Assembly: GCF_025145645.1 (NCBI RefSeq) | Contig: NZ_CP102252.1 | Span: forward strand, 3,286,001 to 3,350,000 | DNA length: 64,000 bases | Source: Alistipes senegalensis JC50 | GTDB taxonomy: Bacteria > Bacteroidota > Bacteroidia > Bacteroidales > Rikenellaceae | Reading direction: 5' to 3' | Shown: one piece after another, positions 1 through 9,903 of the stretch | Position numbering within the stretch: position 1 is the first letter of the stretch | How the letters are laid out: every line of letters starts with the position of its first letter | The notes under the pieces: model-generated | What the model was told of the DNA's origin: nothing | Seen by the model: the letters and a program-made list of their open reading frames with translations, nothing else | The model's database searches: none | Position numbers and translations under genes: made by a program

Positions 1-1088
1 AGTTCGAGCCGCGCGAGGCTGAGCTTGCGGTTCTGGCGCAGGACGAAGATCACGCCCCCGAGGGCCAGCAGCATGAAGCAGACGATCGACACCACGAAGA
101 TGTTGTACATGGCGTCCATCCGCTGCCGCCGGGCCATGTAGGCTTCCTCGATGACGTGCAGGGCCAGCGCGTCCTGCCAGGGCCGGAGCCGGGAGTTGAA
201 GAACCGCGCGTCGTCCATGACGATCCGCATGTAGCGCATCGCCCGCTGGATGTTGTCGTCGTCGAGCAGCGTGTTGGCGAGGCTTTTCAGCGCCGCATTG
301 TCGCGGATCGCCAGCTGGATGTCGGTCATCGCCGAGCGGGCGAACCACACCTGCGCCGTGAGGGTGTCCTTCATCAGGTCCGCCACCAGCGCCCGCATGT
401 ACGACGCCTCGGCGTAGCCGCGCGAAAGGGGCGGCAGGGTGTTGCACAGCCGTTCGGAGATCTCCACCGCCTGCTCGTAATTGCGGTCGTTGATCGCCTG
501 CCAGAGCTTGAAATTGAGGTGCGTGGTCGATTCCGGCTCGGTGTTCTCCACGATCAGCCGGGCGTAGAGCACCGTGAGGTGCCACGATTGCGTGCCCTGC
601 ACCGAGTCGTGGGAGTAGAGTTGGAGTTCGTCGTTGAGTTTGTGGCGGGCGACGTAGTAATCGACCAGCTGTTTCCGGTCGAGCTTCGCGGTGTCGATCT
701 GTTGCAGAAGGGTGGCCGCTTCGAGGTAGATGCCTGCCGAACTGTAAAGGTAGGCCAGTTGGATGCGGCTCTCGTCGAGGCGCCGTGCGTCGTGCATCTT
801 TTTGGCCAGATTGATGTTGCGGTAGAGGTAGTCGATCGTGGAATCGGCCTGGTAGGGGGTGTATTCGTCGATCAGTTGTTGGTTCAGAATGTAACGCTGG
901 GCGTCCGAAAAGTCCGATTTGCCGAGGATGTTTTTCAGCGATTCGATCCGTTGTTCGCGGCCTGCGATGTAGGAGTCGCGGTGCGAGAGGGTGGCGTCTA
1001 GTTGCGAGAGCACGCTTTTCAGGTCGTTCTGTGCCAGGACGGATGGCGTTGCGGCGAGCAGCAGGGCGGTAAACAACAGGTTTTTCAT
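1..1088 (-). CDS. DUF6377-type membrane regulator of the adjacent glycan locus (partial, runs off left edge)
   Basis: Reading leftward from an ATG at 1088, an open frame of 362 codons continues past the window edge. It starts with a signal peptide (residues 1-20, ending VLAQ), followed by about 300 mostly helical, TPR-like residues and one membrane helix at about residues 329-350. After that comes a basic segment that would begin the cytoplasmic part. This layout matches Bacteroidota DUF6377 regulators, which sense in the periplasm and carry a C-terminal DNA-binding domain; that domain would lie outside the window. The gene is divergent from susC, so control of the 1714-12211 locus is the natural inference. 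Two TATCTTTG boxes lie upstream on its strand. The family call is from architecture only. Confidence 0.75.
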   Translation of the reverse strand, partial: MKNLLFTALLLAATPSVLAQNDLKSVLSQLDATLSHRDSYIAGREQRIESLKNILGKSDFSDAQRYILNQQLIDEYTPYQADSTIDYLYRNINLAKKMHDARRLDESRIQLAYLYSSAGIYLEAATLLQQIDTAKLDRKQLVDYYVARHKLNDELQLYSHDSVQGTQSWHLTVLYARLIVENTEPESTTHLNFKLWQAINDRNYEQAVEISERLCNTLPPLSRGYAEASYMRALVADLMKDTLTAQVWFARSAMTDIQLAIRDNAALKSLANTLLDDDNIQRAMRYMRIVMDDARFFNSRLRPWQDALALHVIEEAYMARRQRMDAMYNIFVVSIVCFMLLALGGVIFVLRQNRKLSLARLE

Positions 1089-1110
1089 GGGCAGACGGTA
1101 TCTGTTAGGT

Positions 1111-1345
1111 CCAAACAAAGATACGAATAAGCGAGTGCAAAAGCAAGTTTACTTGCATTTTGCCGAGCGGGAGTATCTTCGGCGCAGCCAAAGATACGAA
1201 TAAGCCGACCTCGGAAGGCGGAGCTCGCTTGCATTTTTTCCGAGGCGGAGTATCTTCGGCGCAGCCAAGGTACGAATAAGCGGGGGCAATGTCAAATTTA
1301 TTTGAACATTGCCGGGCGGCCCGGCAAAAGTCCCCGACACTGAAA
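1111..1345 (-). repeat. Tandem promoter-bearing repeat (about 2.5 units of 73-77 bp)
   Basis: Units begin at 1117, 1190 and 1267 with AAAGATACGAATAAGC or a close variant. On the minus strand each unit gives a -7 box: TATCTTTG at 1116-1123 and 1189-1196, and the variant TACCTTGG at 1266-1273. Unit 1 carries a GCAAGT/ACTTGC hairpin. Unit 3 carries a longer one (GGCAATGT/ACATTGCC around 1290-1312). A GTGCCGTTACGGCA palindrome follows at about 1347. The closest relative in the window lies at 59330-59411, before another membrane-protein gene. Confidence 0.75.
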
Positions 1346-1713
1346 GTGCCGTTACGGCATCACCGACGGAACGGGCGGTTTTGCCGACGCTATCGCCGAT
1401 TTTGCCGGCGGCGTGGACGGCGGAATTAATTAAAATTTTTTATTTACTTGCTTTCCCGACGCTTTTCCTTCCGCAGGGAGATTCCGGGACGTCTACTTTT
1501 TTTTGAAAACAGTAAAATATTAATATATTGATAATCAGTAAATTATATTTTAACGAACGGGTTTTCGGTTTACAAAATCCAGTTTAATTTTTTTTCATGT
1601 CGCAGAGGTTGTTTATTTTTATTTAAGAGAAACGAAGCGGGGTTTATACTGAATTTTTAAGAATCCGTCATACCTATTTATAATAATAACCAAAACCTAA
1701 AATCTGATTTCCT
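1346..1713. other. AT-rich leader region of the glycan locus
   Basis: After the GTGCCGTTACGGCA palindrome the sequence becomes strongly AT-rich up to the susC ATG. No open frame is convincing. I could not pick out a consensus TTTG/TAnnTTTG promoter for susC here, so the promoter may depend on the regulator or on an alternative sigma factor. Confidence 0.5.
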
Positions 1714-4700
1714 ATGGTACATGTATGCAAAAAGCTGCAATCGGGCTGCCGGACAGGATGGATGCTGCTGCTTGCGGCGGCTATGCTGATCGTGTCGGCT
1801 CCGGTCCTGGCCCAGCAGCGGGCGACCGTGACGGGAACGGTCACCGACCAGTCGGGACAACCCGTCATCGGGGCTACGGTCATCGAGCAGGGCACCACCA
1901 ACGGTGCCACGACGGGCGTAGACGGCACTTATACCCTCAAACTCAAAGGGGGGGGGAATTCTGCTAACCTGATTTTCCAGTCGCTGGGATTCGTCTCGCA
2001 GACGGTCGCCCTGAACGGCCGCACGAAGGTGGACGTGAAACTCAGCGAAGACGCCGTGGCCCTCGACGCCGTGGTGGCGATCGGTTACGGTACGGTCAAA
2101 CAAAAGGACCTCACGACGGCCGTGTCGATCGTCAAGACCGACGACCTCGCGCGCCGTCCGATCACCTCGGCTTCCGGAGCCTTGCAGGGCAAGGCCGCCG
2201 GTGTACAGGTCATCCAGCCCAACGGCTCGCCCGGTCAGGGCATGGTGGTCCGCGTGCGCGGCGCTTCGTCCATCTCGTCGAGCAACGACCCGCTCTATGT
2301 GGTTGACGGCGTACCCGTGGGCGAGGGCAACTACGCCATCGCTTACCTCTCGCCCAACGAGATCGAGTCGATGCAGGTGCTGAAAGACGCCTCGTCGGCC
2401 GCCATCTACGGTTCGCGCGCCGCCAACGGCGTGGTGCTCATCACCACCAAGCAGGGCAGCCGGAAGATGGGACCCGAGATCTCGTTCTCGACCTTCGTCG
2501 GCATCTCGAAGGTGACCAAGAGCTTCGACGTGCTCAACGCCCGGCAGTACCGCGAACTGATGGAGGAGAACGGAGCCGTATCGGGACTTCCCGAGACGCT
2601 CACCGATGTCACCGACTGGTTCGACGAAACCTATTCGACAGGCGTCAACCAGAACTACCAGTTCTCGATCTCCAACGGCGACGAGAATTCGTCCTACTAC
2701 GTCGGAGGAGGCTATACCGACGAGACGGGTGTCATCAACACCACCTCTTCGGAGCGTTACAACGTGAAGGCCAGCTTCGACAAGAAAATCTTCAAATGGG
2801 TGTCGGCCAACGCCTCGACGACCTTCTCGCACTACACCACCCGGGGTTCCATCATCTCGGGACAGGGCGCCAACCGCGCCGGCGTGGTCGTTTCGGCCGT
2901 CACGACCCCGACCTATGCGCCGATCTGGGACCCGGAGAACCCCCAGCAGTACAACAACAACTTCTACGGCGCGAACCTCACCTCGCCCCTCGAAAACATG
3001 GCCCGCACGGACTTCGACCGCAACGTCACCGACCGTCTGCTGCTCTCCGGCGGCCTGACGTTCTTCCTGGCCAAGGGGCTGACCTTCAAATCGACGGTCT
3101 CGATGGACCGCCGCTGGGTCCACTCGTCGTCGTTCCTCGACCCGATCCGCACCTCCTACGGCCGGACGCAGCACGGAACCGCTTCGGACACCCGTTCCGA
3201 CGACATGCGCATGGTCTACGACAACATCCTCACCTGGAACAAGTCCTTCGACCGCCACAACCTCGAGGTGATGGCCGGCACGTCGGCCACGACCTCCGTG
3301 TGGGAGCAGCTGTCGGGCTCGCGCTCCTACTTCTCGTCGACCAACAACAACGCCATCCCCAATCTCAACGGCGGCAACAACGGCGGCGTCCGCGGCCAGA
3401 GCTACGGCAAATCGGAGTGGTCGATCATGTCCTACCTGGCGCGCGTGTCGTACAACTTCGACAGCCGCTATCTCGTGACGGCCAATTTCCGCGCCGACGG
3501 TTCCTCGAAGCTGGCTCCCGGCCACCGCTGGGGCTATTTCCCGTCGTTCTCGGGAGCCTGGCGCATCTCGGGCGAGAAGTTCCTGCGCGACGTGCGCTGG
3601 ATCAACGACCTCAAACTGCGCGCCGGATGGGGACAGACCGGTAACCAGGCGGGCCTTACCGAATACGGCTGGATGCAGCAGTACAGCACGAACTACTACG
3701 ACTGGACGCTGACCGAGAACGCCCATGCCGTGCCGACCGTCGGCGGACGCAGCAACATCAAGAATCAGGACCTGACCTGGGAGACCACCTCGCAGACCAA
3801 CGTCGGTCTGGACTTCGCGCTGCTGAACAACCGGCTGAGCCTGTCGCTCGACTACTATTACAAATACACCAGGGACATGCTGATGAGCGTGCCCCTGCCG
3901 TCGCCCTATCCGAACATCACGCGCAACGACGGCGAGATGTCGAATCAGGGCTTCGAGATCACCCTCTCGTCGGTCAACATCGCCCGGAAGGATTTCAACT
4001 GGTCAACCGACCTGAACGTCTCGCTCAACCGCAACAAGCTCGAAAAACTCGACCTGAAACAGGTCTACTACTACGCCAAGACCTCCGACGCCACCAACGA
4101 CAACGTCGTCCGCATGACGCCGGGCCATCCGCTTTCGATGTTCTGGGGCTACGTCTCCAAGGGCGTCGATCCCGAGACGGGCGACCTGATCTACGAGGAC
4201 CGCAACGGCGACGGCGAGATCACGCCGCTGGACAAGACCTGGATCGGCAACGCCAACCCCAAGTTCACGTTCGGCATGACCAACAACTTCTCGTGGCGGG
4301 GGTTCAACCTGAACATCCTCATCACGGGCTCCTACGGCAACGACATCTTCAACGCCTCGCGCATCGAGACCGAGGGCATGACCACGGCCAACAACCAGAC
4401 CACCACGGTGCTGCGCCGCTGGCGCATCCCGGGTCAGCAGACCGATGTCTTCCGCTCGGACAACCCCTCGTGGAACGTGAAGAACTCGACCTACTGGGTG
4501 GAGGACGGATCGTATCTCAAGGTGAAGAACATCACCCTCTCCTACGACATCACCTCGCCCAAGCTCAAACGCATCAACATCACGCGCATCCAGCCGTACG
4601 TCTCGCTCCAGAACTTCATCACCTGGACCGGCTATTCGGGTTACGATCCGGAGGTGAGCCAGTCGGAGAGCGCTACGCAGATGGGCATCGACTGGGGAAC

Positions 4701-4749
4701 CTATCCCAACGTCCGCACGGTGGTCGTGGGCCTGAACCTTACTTTCTAA
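1714..4749 (+). CDS. SusC/RagA-family TonB-dependent outer-membrane transporter
   Basis: The protein has 1011 residues with a signal peptide ending PVLAQ. It begins with a carboxypeptidase-regulatory-like domain (VTGTVTDQSGQPVIGATV), followed by a TonB-box/plug region (IGYGTVKQKDLTTAV, VRVRGASS, VDGVP, AAIYGSRAANGVVLITTK) and a 22-strand-type barrel ending VVGLNLTF. It should import oligosaccharides captured by the SusD partner encoded 22 bp downstream. A run of nine G (1948-1956) lies in the coding sequence at about codons 79-81. Loss or gain of one G would bring a stop within about five codons, so the gene could be phase variable. The locus order suggests beta-1,6-glucan as ligand. Confidence 0.95.
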   Translation: MVHVCKKLQSGCRTGWMLLLAAAMLIVSAPVLAQQRATVTGTVTDQSGQPVIGATVIEQGTTNGATTGVDGTYTLKLKGGGNSANLIFQSLGFVSQTVALNGRTKVDVKLSEDAVALDAVVAIGYGTVKQKDLTTAVSIVKTDDLARRPITSASGALQGKAAGVQVIQPNGSPGQGMVVRVRGASSISSSNDPLYVVDGVPVGEGNYAIAYLSPNEIESMQVLKDASSAAIYGSRAANGVVLITTKQGSRKMGPEISFSTFVGISKVTKSFDVLNARQYRELMEENGAVSGLPETLTDVTDWFDETYSTGVNQNYQFSISNGDENSSYYVGGGYTDETGVINTTSSERYNVKASFDKKIFKWVSANASTTFSHYTTRGSIISGQGANRAGVVVSAVTTPTYAPIWDPENPQQYNNNFYGANLTSPLENMARTDFDRNVTDRLLLSGGLTFFLAKGLTFKSTVSMDRRWVHSSSFLDPIRTSYGRTQHGTASDTRSDDMRMVYDNILTWNKSFDRHNLEVMAGTSATTSVWEQLSGSRSYFSSTNNNAIPNLNGGNNGGVRGQSYGKSEWSIMSYLARVSYNFDSRYLVTANFRADGSSKLAPGHRWGYFPSFSGAWRISGEKFLRDVRWINDLKLRAGWGQTGNQAGLTEYGWMQQYSTNYYDWTLTENAHAVPTVGGRSNIKNQDLTWETTSQTNVGLDFALLNNRLSLSLDYYYKYTRDMLMSVPLPSPYPNITRNDGEMSNQGFEITLSSVNIARKDFNWSTDLNVSLNRNKLEKLDLKQVYYYAKTSDATNDNVVRMTPGHPLSMFWGYVSKGVDPETGDLIYEDRNGDGEITPLDKTWIGNANPKFTFGMTNNFSWRGFNLNILITGSYGNDIFNASRIETEGMTTANNQTTTVLRRWRIPGQQTDVFRSDNPSWNVKNSTYWVEDGSYLKVKNITLSYDITSPKLKRINITRIQPYVSLQNFITWTGYSGYDPEVSQSESATQMGIDWGTYPNVRTVVVGLNLTF

Positions 4750-4771
4750 TTCCGGAAAACAAGAACCGATC

Positions 4772-6316
4772 ATGAAAAAGATATTATCATACGCTGCGGT
4801 GTTTTCGCTGGTTGTCGCGGCTTCGTCGTGCAGCCTCGAAAAATTCCCCGAAACCATGTACGCCGAGAACAACACCTCCGGCACGGGTGACGCCGAAACG
4901 GCCATCAACACCCGCGAACTGCTCGAAGGCCAGCTTACGGCCATGTACAACTACATGAAGGGCGACTTCCAGAACTACTGGTACCAGCTCATCGTCCTGG
5001 CCGAAAGCCGCGCCGACAACGCCTACGGCTGCCCGGGCGAAACGAAGACTATGGCCGTCGAACAGAACCAGATCGACAGCGACAACGAATTCGCGGCCAC
5101 CATGTGGAACTATTCGATGAACGCCGTGGACTATGCCAACCAGGTCATCTGCAATATCGACCTCGTGAAGGAGAACGACCCGTCGCTCACCGAGAAAGAG
5201 TATCAGGAGTGGCTTTCCGAGGCGCTCTGCTGGCGCGCCTACATCTGGATCAACATGATGCAGCTGTTCGGCGAAATCCCGATGCTGACCGAGATTCCGC
5301 CCGCCATCAACGCCGACAACATCGAGGAGGTCTACCCGCTCTACTTCCCCTCCCGCGTCTCGAAGGAGACCGTCGGCGAACAGATCGTCAAGGACATCGA
5401 GGAGTACGCCTGCAAATACGCCCCCGACATGGACGCTTCGAACAAGTTCAAAATCACCAAGGGCTTCGCCTACGGCCTGATGGCGCGTTTCTACTCCCTG
5501 CGCGAGTTCCGCGACTGGTCGAAGGTGGTTGCGGCCTGCCAGGCGGTCGAGGGCATGGGTTACAGCCTCTGCGACAGCTACGGCGACCTCTGGGCCTACA
5601 CCACGGGCGATACGGGCATGGCTGCGATGAACACCCGCGAGTCGATCTTCGAGGTGCAGTGGACCAGCCAGACTTCGGGTTCGTGGATGTGGATGATGTT
5701 CCACCGCAACGCCTACGTCCCCAACGACAGCTTCTCGTGGGCCAAGTGGAGCACGCCGTCGCGCAGCCTCACGAGGGCCTATAACGCCGCGGGCGACACC
5801 GAGCGCCTGAACGCATCGGTCGTCTACGACGAATGCGGCTGGTCGTACCAGTATCCCAGCGACGAATACGCTTTCATGCACAAGTTCCCGACCAACGTGA
5901 CGCCGGTCTACGTGATGCGTCTGGCCGACATCCGGCTGCTGCACGCTGAGGCGCTGGCCAACTCGGGCGATCCGGGCGGCGCCGCCGACATTGTGGACGA
6001 GATCCGCGGCCGCGCGGGCCTCGGCAAGCTGACCGACGCGCAGCGCGCTTCCGAGACGCAGATGCGCGAAGCGGTGCTCGACGAACGCCGCCTCGAACTG
6101 GCTATGGAGGGCTTCCGCTGGTTCGACCTGATGCGCTACGGCGACGATTATTCGAAACTGATCGAGGTCTGCGACGGCGTCAACGTCAAGGGTTCCTCCT
6201 CCTACGACTCCTACTTCAAAGTCCGCCGTGCGATGAACGACAACCGCGTGCTGCTGCCGATCCCGACCAGCGTGCTCGACGACAACACCAATATCGAACA
6301 GAACCTGGGTTACTAA
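4772..6316 (+). CDS. SusD/RagB-family surface glycan-binding lipoprotein
   Basis: The protein has 514 residues, with a lipoprotein signal peptide whose acceptor Cys lies in AASSCSLEKFPE. SusD features follow: N-terminal TPR-like helices, the WRAYIWINMMQLFGEIPML segment and the C-terminal block with DERRLELAMEGFRWFDLMRYG. It would sit on the SusC barrel as a lid and deliver oligosaccharides. The pair is transcriptionally linked (22 bp gap) and followed at 22 bp by the GH30 gene. The family call is secure; ligand specificity is inferred from the neighbouring GH30 and GH3. Confidence 0.95.
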   Translation: MKKILSYAAVFSLVVAASSCSLEKFPETMYAENNTSGTGDAETAINTRELLEGQLTAMYNYMKGDFQNYWYQLIVLAESRADNAYGCPGETKTMAVEQNQIDSDNEFAATMWNYSMNAVDYANQVICNIDLVKENDPSLTEKEYQEWLSEALCWRAYIWINMMQLFGEIPMLTEIPPAINADNIEEVYPLYFPSRVSKETVGEQIVKDIEEYACKYAPDMDASNKFKITKGFAYGLMARFYSLREFRDWSKVVAACQAVEGMGYSLCDSYGDLWAYTTGDTGMAAMNTRESIFEVQWTSQTSGSWMWMMFHRNAYVPNDSFSWAKWSTPSRSLTRAYNAAGDTERLNASVVYDECGWSYQYPSDEYAFMHKFPTNVTPVYVMRLADIRLLHAEALANSGDPGGAADIVDEIRGRAGLGKLTDAQRASETQMREAVLDERRLELAMEGFRWFDLMRYGDDYSKLIEVCDGVNVKGSSSYDSYFKVRRAMNDNRVLLPIPTSVLDDNTNIEQNLGY

Positions 6317-6338
6317 ATCTTAAAATTGCGATACGACC

Positions 6339-7847
6339 ATGAAATTCACGATCAATAACAACCTGCGTTTGCTGACCGGCTCGCTGCTGCTCGCCGGAGC
6401 GGTCTGCTGTTCCAGCGGAAGCGACGAACCCGGTCCCAACCCCGGCCCGGAGCCCGAACCCGTCTCGGGAGATGTCCGCGCCTATGTCACCTCGGCCAAC
6501 GGCAACCGCCTGTTCGCGGAGGAGGGGCTCTCCTATTCGAAAGTCTCGATGTCGCCCTACCGGGTGGAGCTCGATCCCGCGACGATCTACCAGACTATCG
6601 ACGGATTCGGCCCGGCCATGACGGGGGCCACGTGCTACAACCTGCTGAAGATGTCGCAGGCCGACCGCACGGCGATCCTCAAAAAGTGCTTCGACCCGGA
6701 GACCGGCGCCGGATTCAGCTTTATCCGCGTGCATATCGGCGGTTCGGACTTCTCGATGGACGAATACACCTGCTGCGACCAGGAGGGTATCGAGTTCTTC
6801 GCCATTCCGGAGGTGGAGAAAGAGGGCATTTTCCCCGTCCTGAAAGAGGTTCTGGAGATCAATCCCGAGATCAAGATCATGGGTTCGCCGTGGTCGTGCC
6901 CCAAGTGGATGAAGGGCACGGTCGCCGATCCGTCGAAACCCTACGATTCGTGGACCAGCGGGCGTCTGAATCCCGCCTATTACGACGACTATGCCGAGTA
7001 TTTCGTGCAGTGGGTGAGCGAGATGGAGGAGAACGGCTTCCCGATCTACGCGATCACGATGCAGAACGAGCCGCTGAACCACGGCAATTCGATGTCGCTC
7101 TACATGCCGTGGGAAGATCAGCTGGCCTTCGTCAAGAAGCTCGGCCCGGCCTTCCAAAAGGCGGGCATCAAGACCAAGATCCTCTGCTATGACCACAACT
7201 ACAACTACGACAACGTAGCCGGACAGCAGAGCTACCCGCTCAACATCTACGCCGACGGCGAGGCGTCGAAGTGGGTAGACGGATCGGCCTGGCACAACTA
7301 CGGCGGTTCGGTGACCGAGCTGGACAACATCTTGGCGGCAGCCCCCGACAAGTCGATCTACTTCACGGAGGCTTCGATCGGTACGTGGAACTACAATTTC
7401 GAGAGCTGCGTCATCGACGATTTCGAGTCGATTTTCCTCGGGACGCTGAGCCGCATGGGCCGGGGCGTGCTGCTGTGGAACCTGATGCTCGACGACAAGG
7501 GCGCGCCGAACCGTCCGGGCGGCTGCACGACCTGCTACGGGGCCATCGAGATCAGCTCGTCGGACTACAAGACGCTCAAGTACAACAGCCATTACTACGA
7601 TCTGGCGCAGTGCGCCAAGGTCATCCGTCCGGGAGCCGTGCGCATCGGCACGTCGGGCTATACGGCTCCGGGCCTCACCTACCTGGCGTTCGCCAATCCC
7701 GACGGCTCGAAAGCCTTCGTGGCCTTGAACCGGAACAGCAGCGAGCAGACCGTCGCCGTGTACGAAAGCGCCGACCGTTCGTTCAAATACACCATCCCGG
7801 CCAAGTCGATCGCCTCGTTCTGCTGGGGCGCCGCGGCTGAAAACTAA
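6339..7847 (+). CDS. GH30 glycosidase, probable surface endo-beta-1,6-glucanase
   Basis: The protein has 502 residues and a probable lipoprotein signal (Cys in GAVCCSSGSDEPG) followed by a Pro/Glu linker. GH30 landmarks are QTIDGFGPAMTGATCYNL, RVHIGGSDFS, GSPWSCPKWMK and ITMQNEPLN (acid/base Glu244), then YFTEASIGTW (nucleophile Glu344). The end is a beta-sandwich typical of GH30. The family holds glucosylceramidases, beta-1,6-glucanases and xylanases. Clade 3 enzymes in Bacteroides loci with the same gene order cleave beta-1,6-glucan (pustulan, yeast wall). It is the likely first cutter of this locus at the cell surface. Confidence 0.9.
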   Translation: MKFTINNNLRLLTGSLLLAGAVCCSSGSDEPGPNPGPEPEPVSGDVRAYVTSANGNRLFAEEGLSYSKVSMSPYRVELDPATIYQTIDGFGPAMTGATCYNLLKMSQADRTAILKKCFDPETGAGFSFIRVHIGGSDFSMDEYTCCDQEGIEFFAIPEVEKEGIFPVLKEVLEINPEIKIMGSPWSCPKWMKGTVADPSKPYDSWTSGRLNPAYYDDYAEYFVQWVSEMEENGFPIYAITMQNEPLNHGNSMSLYMPWEDQLAFVKKLGPAFQKAGIKTKILCYDHNYNYDNVAGQQSYPLNIYADGEASKWVDGSAWHNYGGSVTELDNILAAAPDKSIYFTEASIGTWNYNFESCVIDDFESIFLGTLSRMGRGVLLWNLMLDDKGAPNRPGGCTTCYGAIEISSSDYKTLKYNSHYYDLAQCAKVIRPGAVRIGTSGYTAPGLTYLAFANPDGSKAFVALNRNSSEQTVAVYESADRSFKYTIPAKSIASFCWGAAAEN

Positions 7848-7868
7848 CCTTAAAAAAACTCGCAGAAC

Positions 7869-9899
7869 ATGAAAACGCTGAAATATATCGCATTGTCGCT
7901 GCTCGCCGCGGCCTGCACGACGGCGTGCAAGGACGATCCGGAACTGCTCACCACCGATGTCGGTCCCGAGATGACGGCCGTGTCGTCCGACGCTTCGGGA
8001 GTCTTCGGCGGCAAGGTCGGCTTCGAGGCGACGATGACCGACCGCTATGCGCTCTCGACGCTCAAGGCGCAGATCTTCTTCGACGACGAGATGGTCGCCG
8101 AGGAGGTGATCCGCACCAAGGAGAACGGCACCTATTCGGGCACCGTGACGCTTCCCTTCTACAAAAACGTTCCCGACGGCGAAGCCACGCTGCGCCTCGT
8201 GGGGCAGAACGTCCGCTTCGGGCAGACCTTCGTCGAACGTCCGCTGGCCGCCTCGCGGCCCAAACCCGACCATCTGGTCTTCGTGCTCGGCGAGCAGGAG
8301 TACCGCATGGAGCCCACGGGCGTCGATTACGAGTACGCCGTGACGGCCGATTTCCCGCAGAAGCCCCAGGGCTACATCACGACGCCCGACCTCGACGGGC
8401 AGGGCTCGGTGGTGACGTTCGGTTACAGTTCCGAGCAGGGCGGGATCGTCTCCGACTCGACCGAGCCGATTCCCTTCGCCAATTCGAACGCCGGGGAGTT
8501 CACGGTCTCCTTCAATCTGAAGAGTTTCGAGGGTTCGCCCTTCATCAAGCTGCTCTTCAACGATGCGGAGATGACGATGGTGGACAACGACAATTACAGC
8601 ATCGTCACCACGCTGACGCAGAATCAGACCTACACGCTGACGGGCGTTTCCGATTTCGCCGACTGGGACATCGACCGCGACTTCTTCGAACGGGCCGACG
8701 CTTCGAATCCCGAGGCCCTGACCTTCCTGCCGATGTCGGGCATGTACAAGGTGACGGCCAATTTCAAACACAGCTACCTGCGTATCGAGGCCATGAAGTC
8801 GGCCACGGAGCTTGCGACGCTCAACGAGGACGGTTCGGGGGCCATCTGGGCCATCGGCGGCATGTCGGTCGGCAAGCCGACGCTGAAAAACGCCGCCAGC
8901 TGGAGCCCCGAGCAGGGCGGCATGTGTCTGGCGCGCGTCGCCGACAAGAAATACCAGCTGACGTTCGTGGCGGGCGTTTCGATCGACGCTTCGTCGTTCG
9001 ACTTCAAGTTCTTCCACCAGAAGACCTGGGGCGGCGAGTTCGGCGGCGACGATATTTCGACTGCGAGCGATCTGGTGAAGATCAGCGATTCGGGCAACCT
9101 GGGGCTGGCCGAGGGCAAGACGCTCGATCTGGGCGGCATCTACCGCTTCACGGTGGACATCTCGGGCGGCAATACGGCTGCCGTGCTGACCGTCGAGAAA
9201 GTGGGCGAGCAGGAGCTTCCGCCCGCCGACATCACCGTCAACGGCACGAAGATGACCCAGCTCGATATGGACAACTACCAGGTGGACCTCGATCTGACGC
9301 AGGGTCAGACGCTGACGCTGGGCGGTGCCGACGCCTTCACGCCGGCGTGGATCAATCCCGATTTCTTCGAGGCGGCTTCCGCGACGAGCGTCAAACTGGT
9401 TCCCGTGTCGGGCAAGTACCGCATCACGGCCAATATTGCGACCAAGGTGATCGACGCGCTGGTGCTCAACGCCGACGGTTCGGGACTGGCGACGCTGAGC
9501 GACGACGGCCACGGAGCGGTCTATTTCATCGGCTACGGCATCGGGTCGCCTGCGGCCGCCGACGAGCCGGGCTGGACGACCGAGAAGGGCGTCTGCGTGC
9601 CCGAGGCCGCTTCCGGCATCTACCGGATGACGGCGCAGGCCGGCGTGGAGGGCAGCACGGTCCTCGGCCAGCGGTTCCGCGTGAGCGGCTGGAGCGGCAA
9701 GTTCTTCAAGAACCGCGGCTGGGACGGTCTGGGAACTTTCTCGCTGGCGGCGGGCACCGAGGCTTTCTTCTCGATCGCCGGGGACGGCAACATCGAGATT
9801 GCACAGGGCGTGACGCTCGAAGAGGGCGCCACCTACGAACTGACGCTCGATGTGACGGGCGGGAACGATCATCCCGTTGTGTCGCTGGTCAAGAAATAA
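7869..9899 (+). CDS. SusE/F-position surface-glycan-binding lipoprotein
   Basis: The 676-residue protein starts with a lipoprotein signal (Cys16 or Cys20). Residues 20-23, CKDD, resemble the Bacteroidota surface-export signal (Cys followed by Lys and acidic residues). The rest is all-beta. Two related segments stand out, each with a VNGT or NDAEM start, a DxDNYxVxxxLTQxQTxTLxG motif, a DFFE-x-A segment and an EDGSG/ADGSG-like block, at about residues 230-440 and 450-676. This suggests internal duplication of a DUF5121-like domain. Its position between GH30 and GH3 is that of the surface-glycan-binding protein of Bacteroides beta-1,6-glucan loci. No catalytic motif is visible. Confidence 0.8.
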   Translation: MKTLKYIALSLLAAACTTACKDDPELLTTDVGPEMTAVSSDASGVFGGKVGFEATMTDRYALSTLKAQIFFDDEMVAEEVIRTKENGTYSGTVTLPFYKNVPDGEATLRLVGQNVRFGQTFVERPLAASRPKPDHLVFVLGEQEYRMEPTGVDYEYAVTADFPQKPQGYITTPDLDGQGSVVTFGYSSEQGGIVSDSTEPIPFANSNAGEFTVSFNLKSFEGSPFIKLLFNDAEMTMVDNDNYSIVTTLTQNQTYTLTGVSDFADWDIDRDFFERADASNPEALTFLPMSGMYKVTANFKHSYLRIEAMKSATELATLNEDGSGAIWAIGGMSVGKPTLKNAASWSPEQGGMCLARVADKKYQLTFVAGVSIDASSFDFKFFHQKTWGGEFGGDDISTASDLVKISDSGNLGLAEGKTLDLGGIYRFTVDISGGNTAAVLTVEKVGEQELPPADITVNGTKMTQLDMDNYQVDLDLTQGQTLTLGGADAFTPAWINPDFFEAASATSVKLVPVSGKYRITANIATKVIDALVLNADGSGLATLSDDGHGAVYFIGYGIGSPAAADEPGWTTEKGVCVPEAASGIYRMTAQAGVEGSTVLGQRFRVSGWSGKFFKNRGWDGLGTFSLAAGTEAFFSIAGDGNIEIAQGVTLEEGATYELTLDVTGGNDHPVVSLVKK

Positions 9900-9903
9900 T
9901 CAT

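Noticed and set aside
6216..9872. Open frame of 1218 codons on the minus strand
   Set aside because: It lies opposite SusD, GH30 and the binding lipoprotein and crosses three gene boundaries. Its product is Arg/Val/His-rich with no family motif; it is a shadow created by high-GC codon bias.
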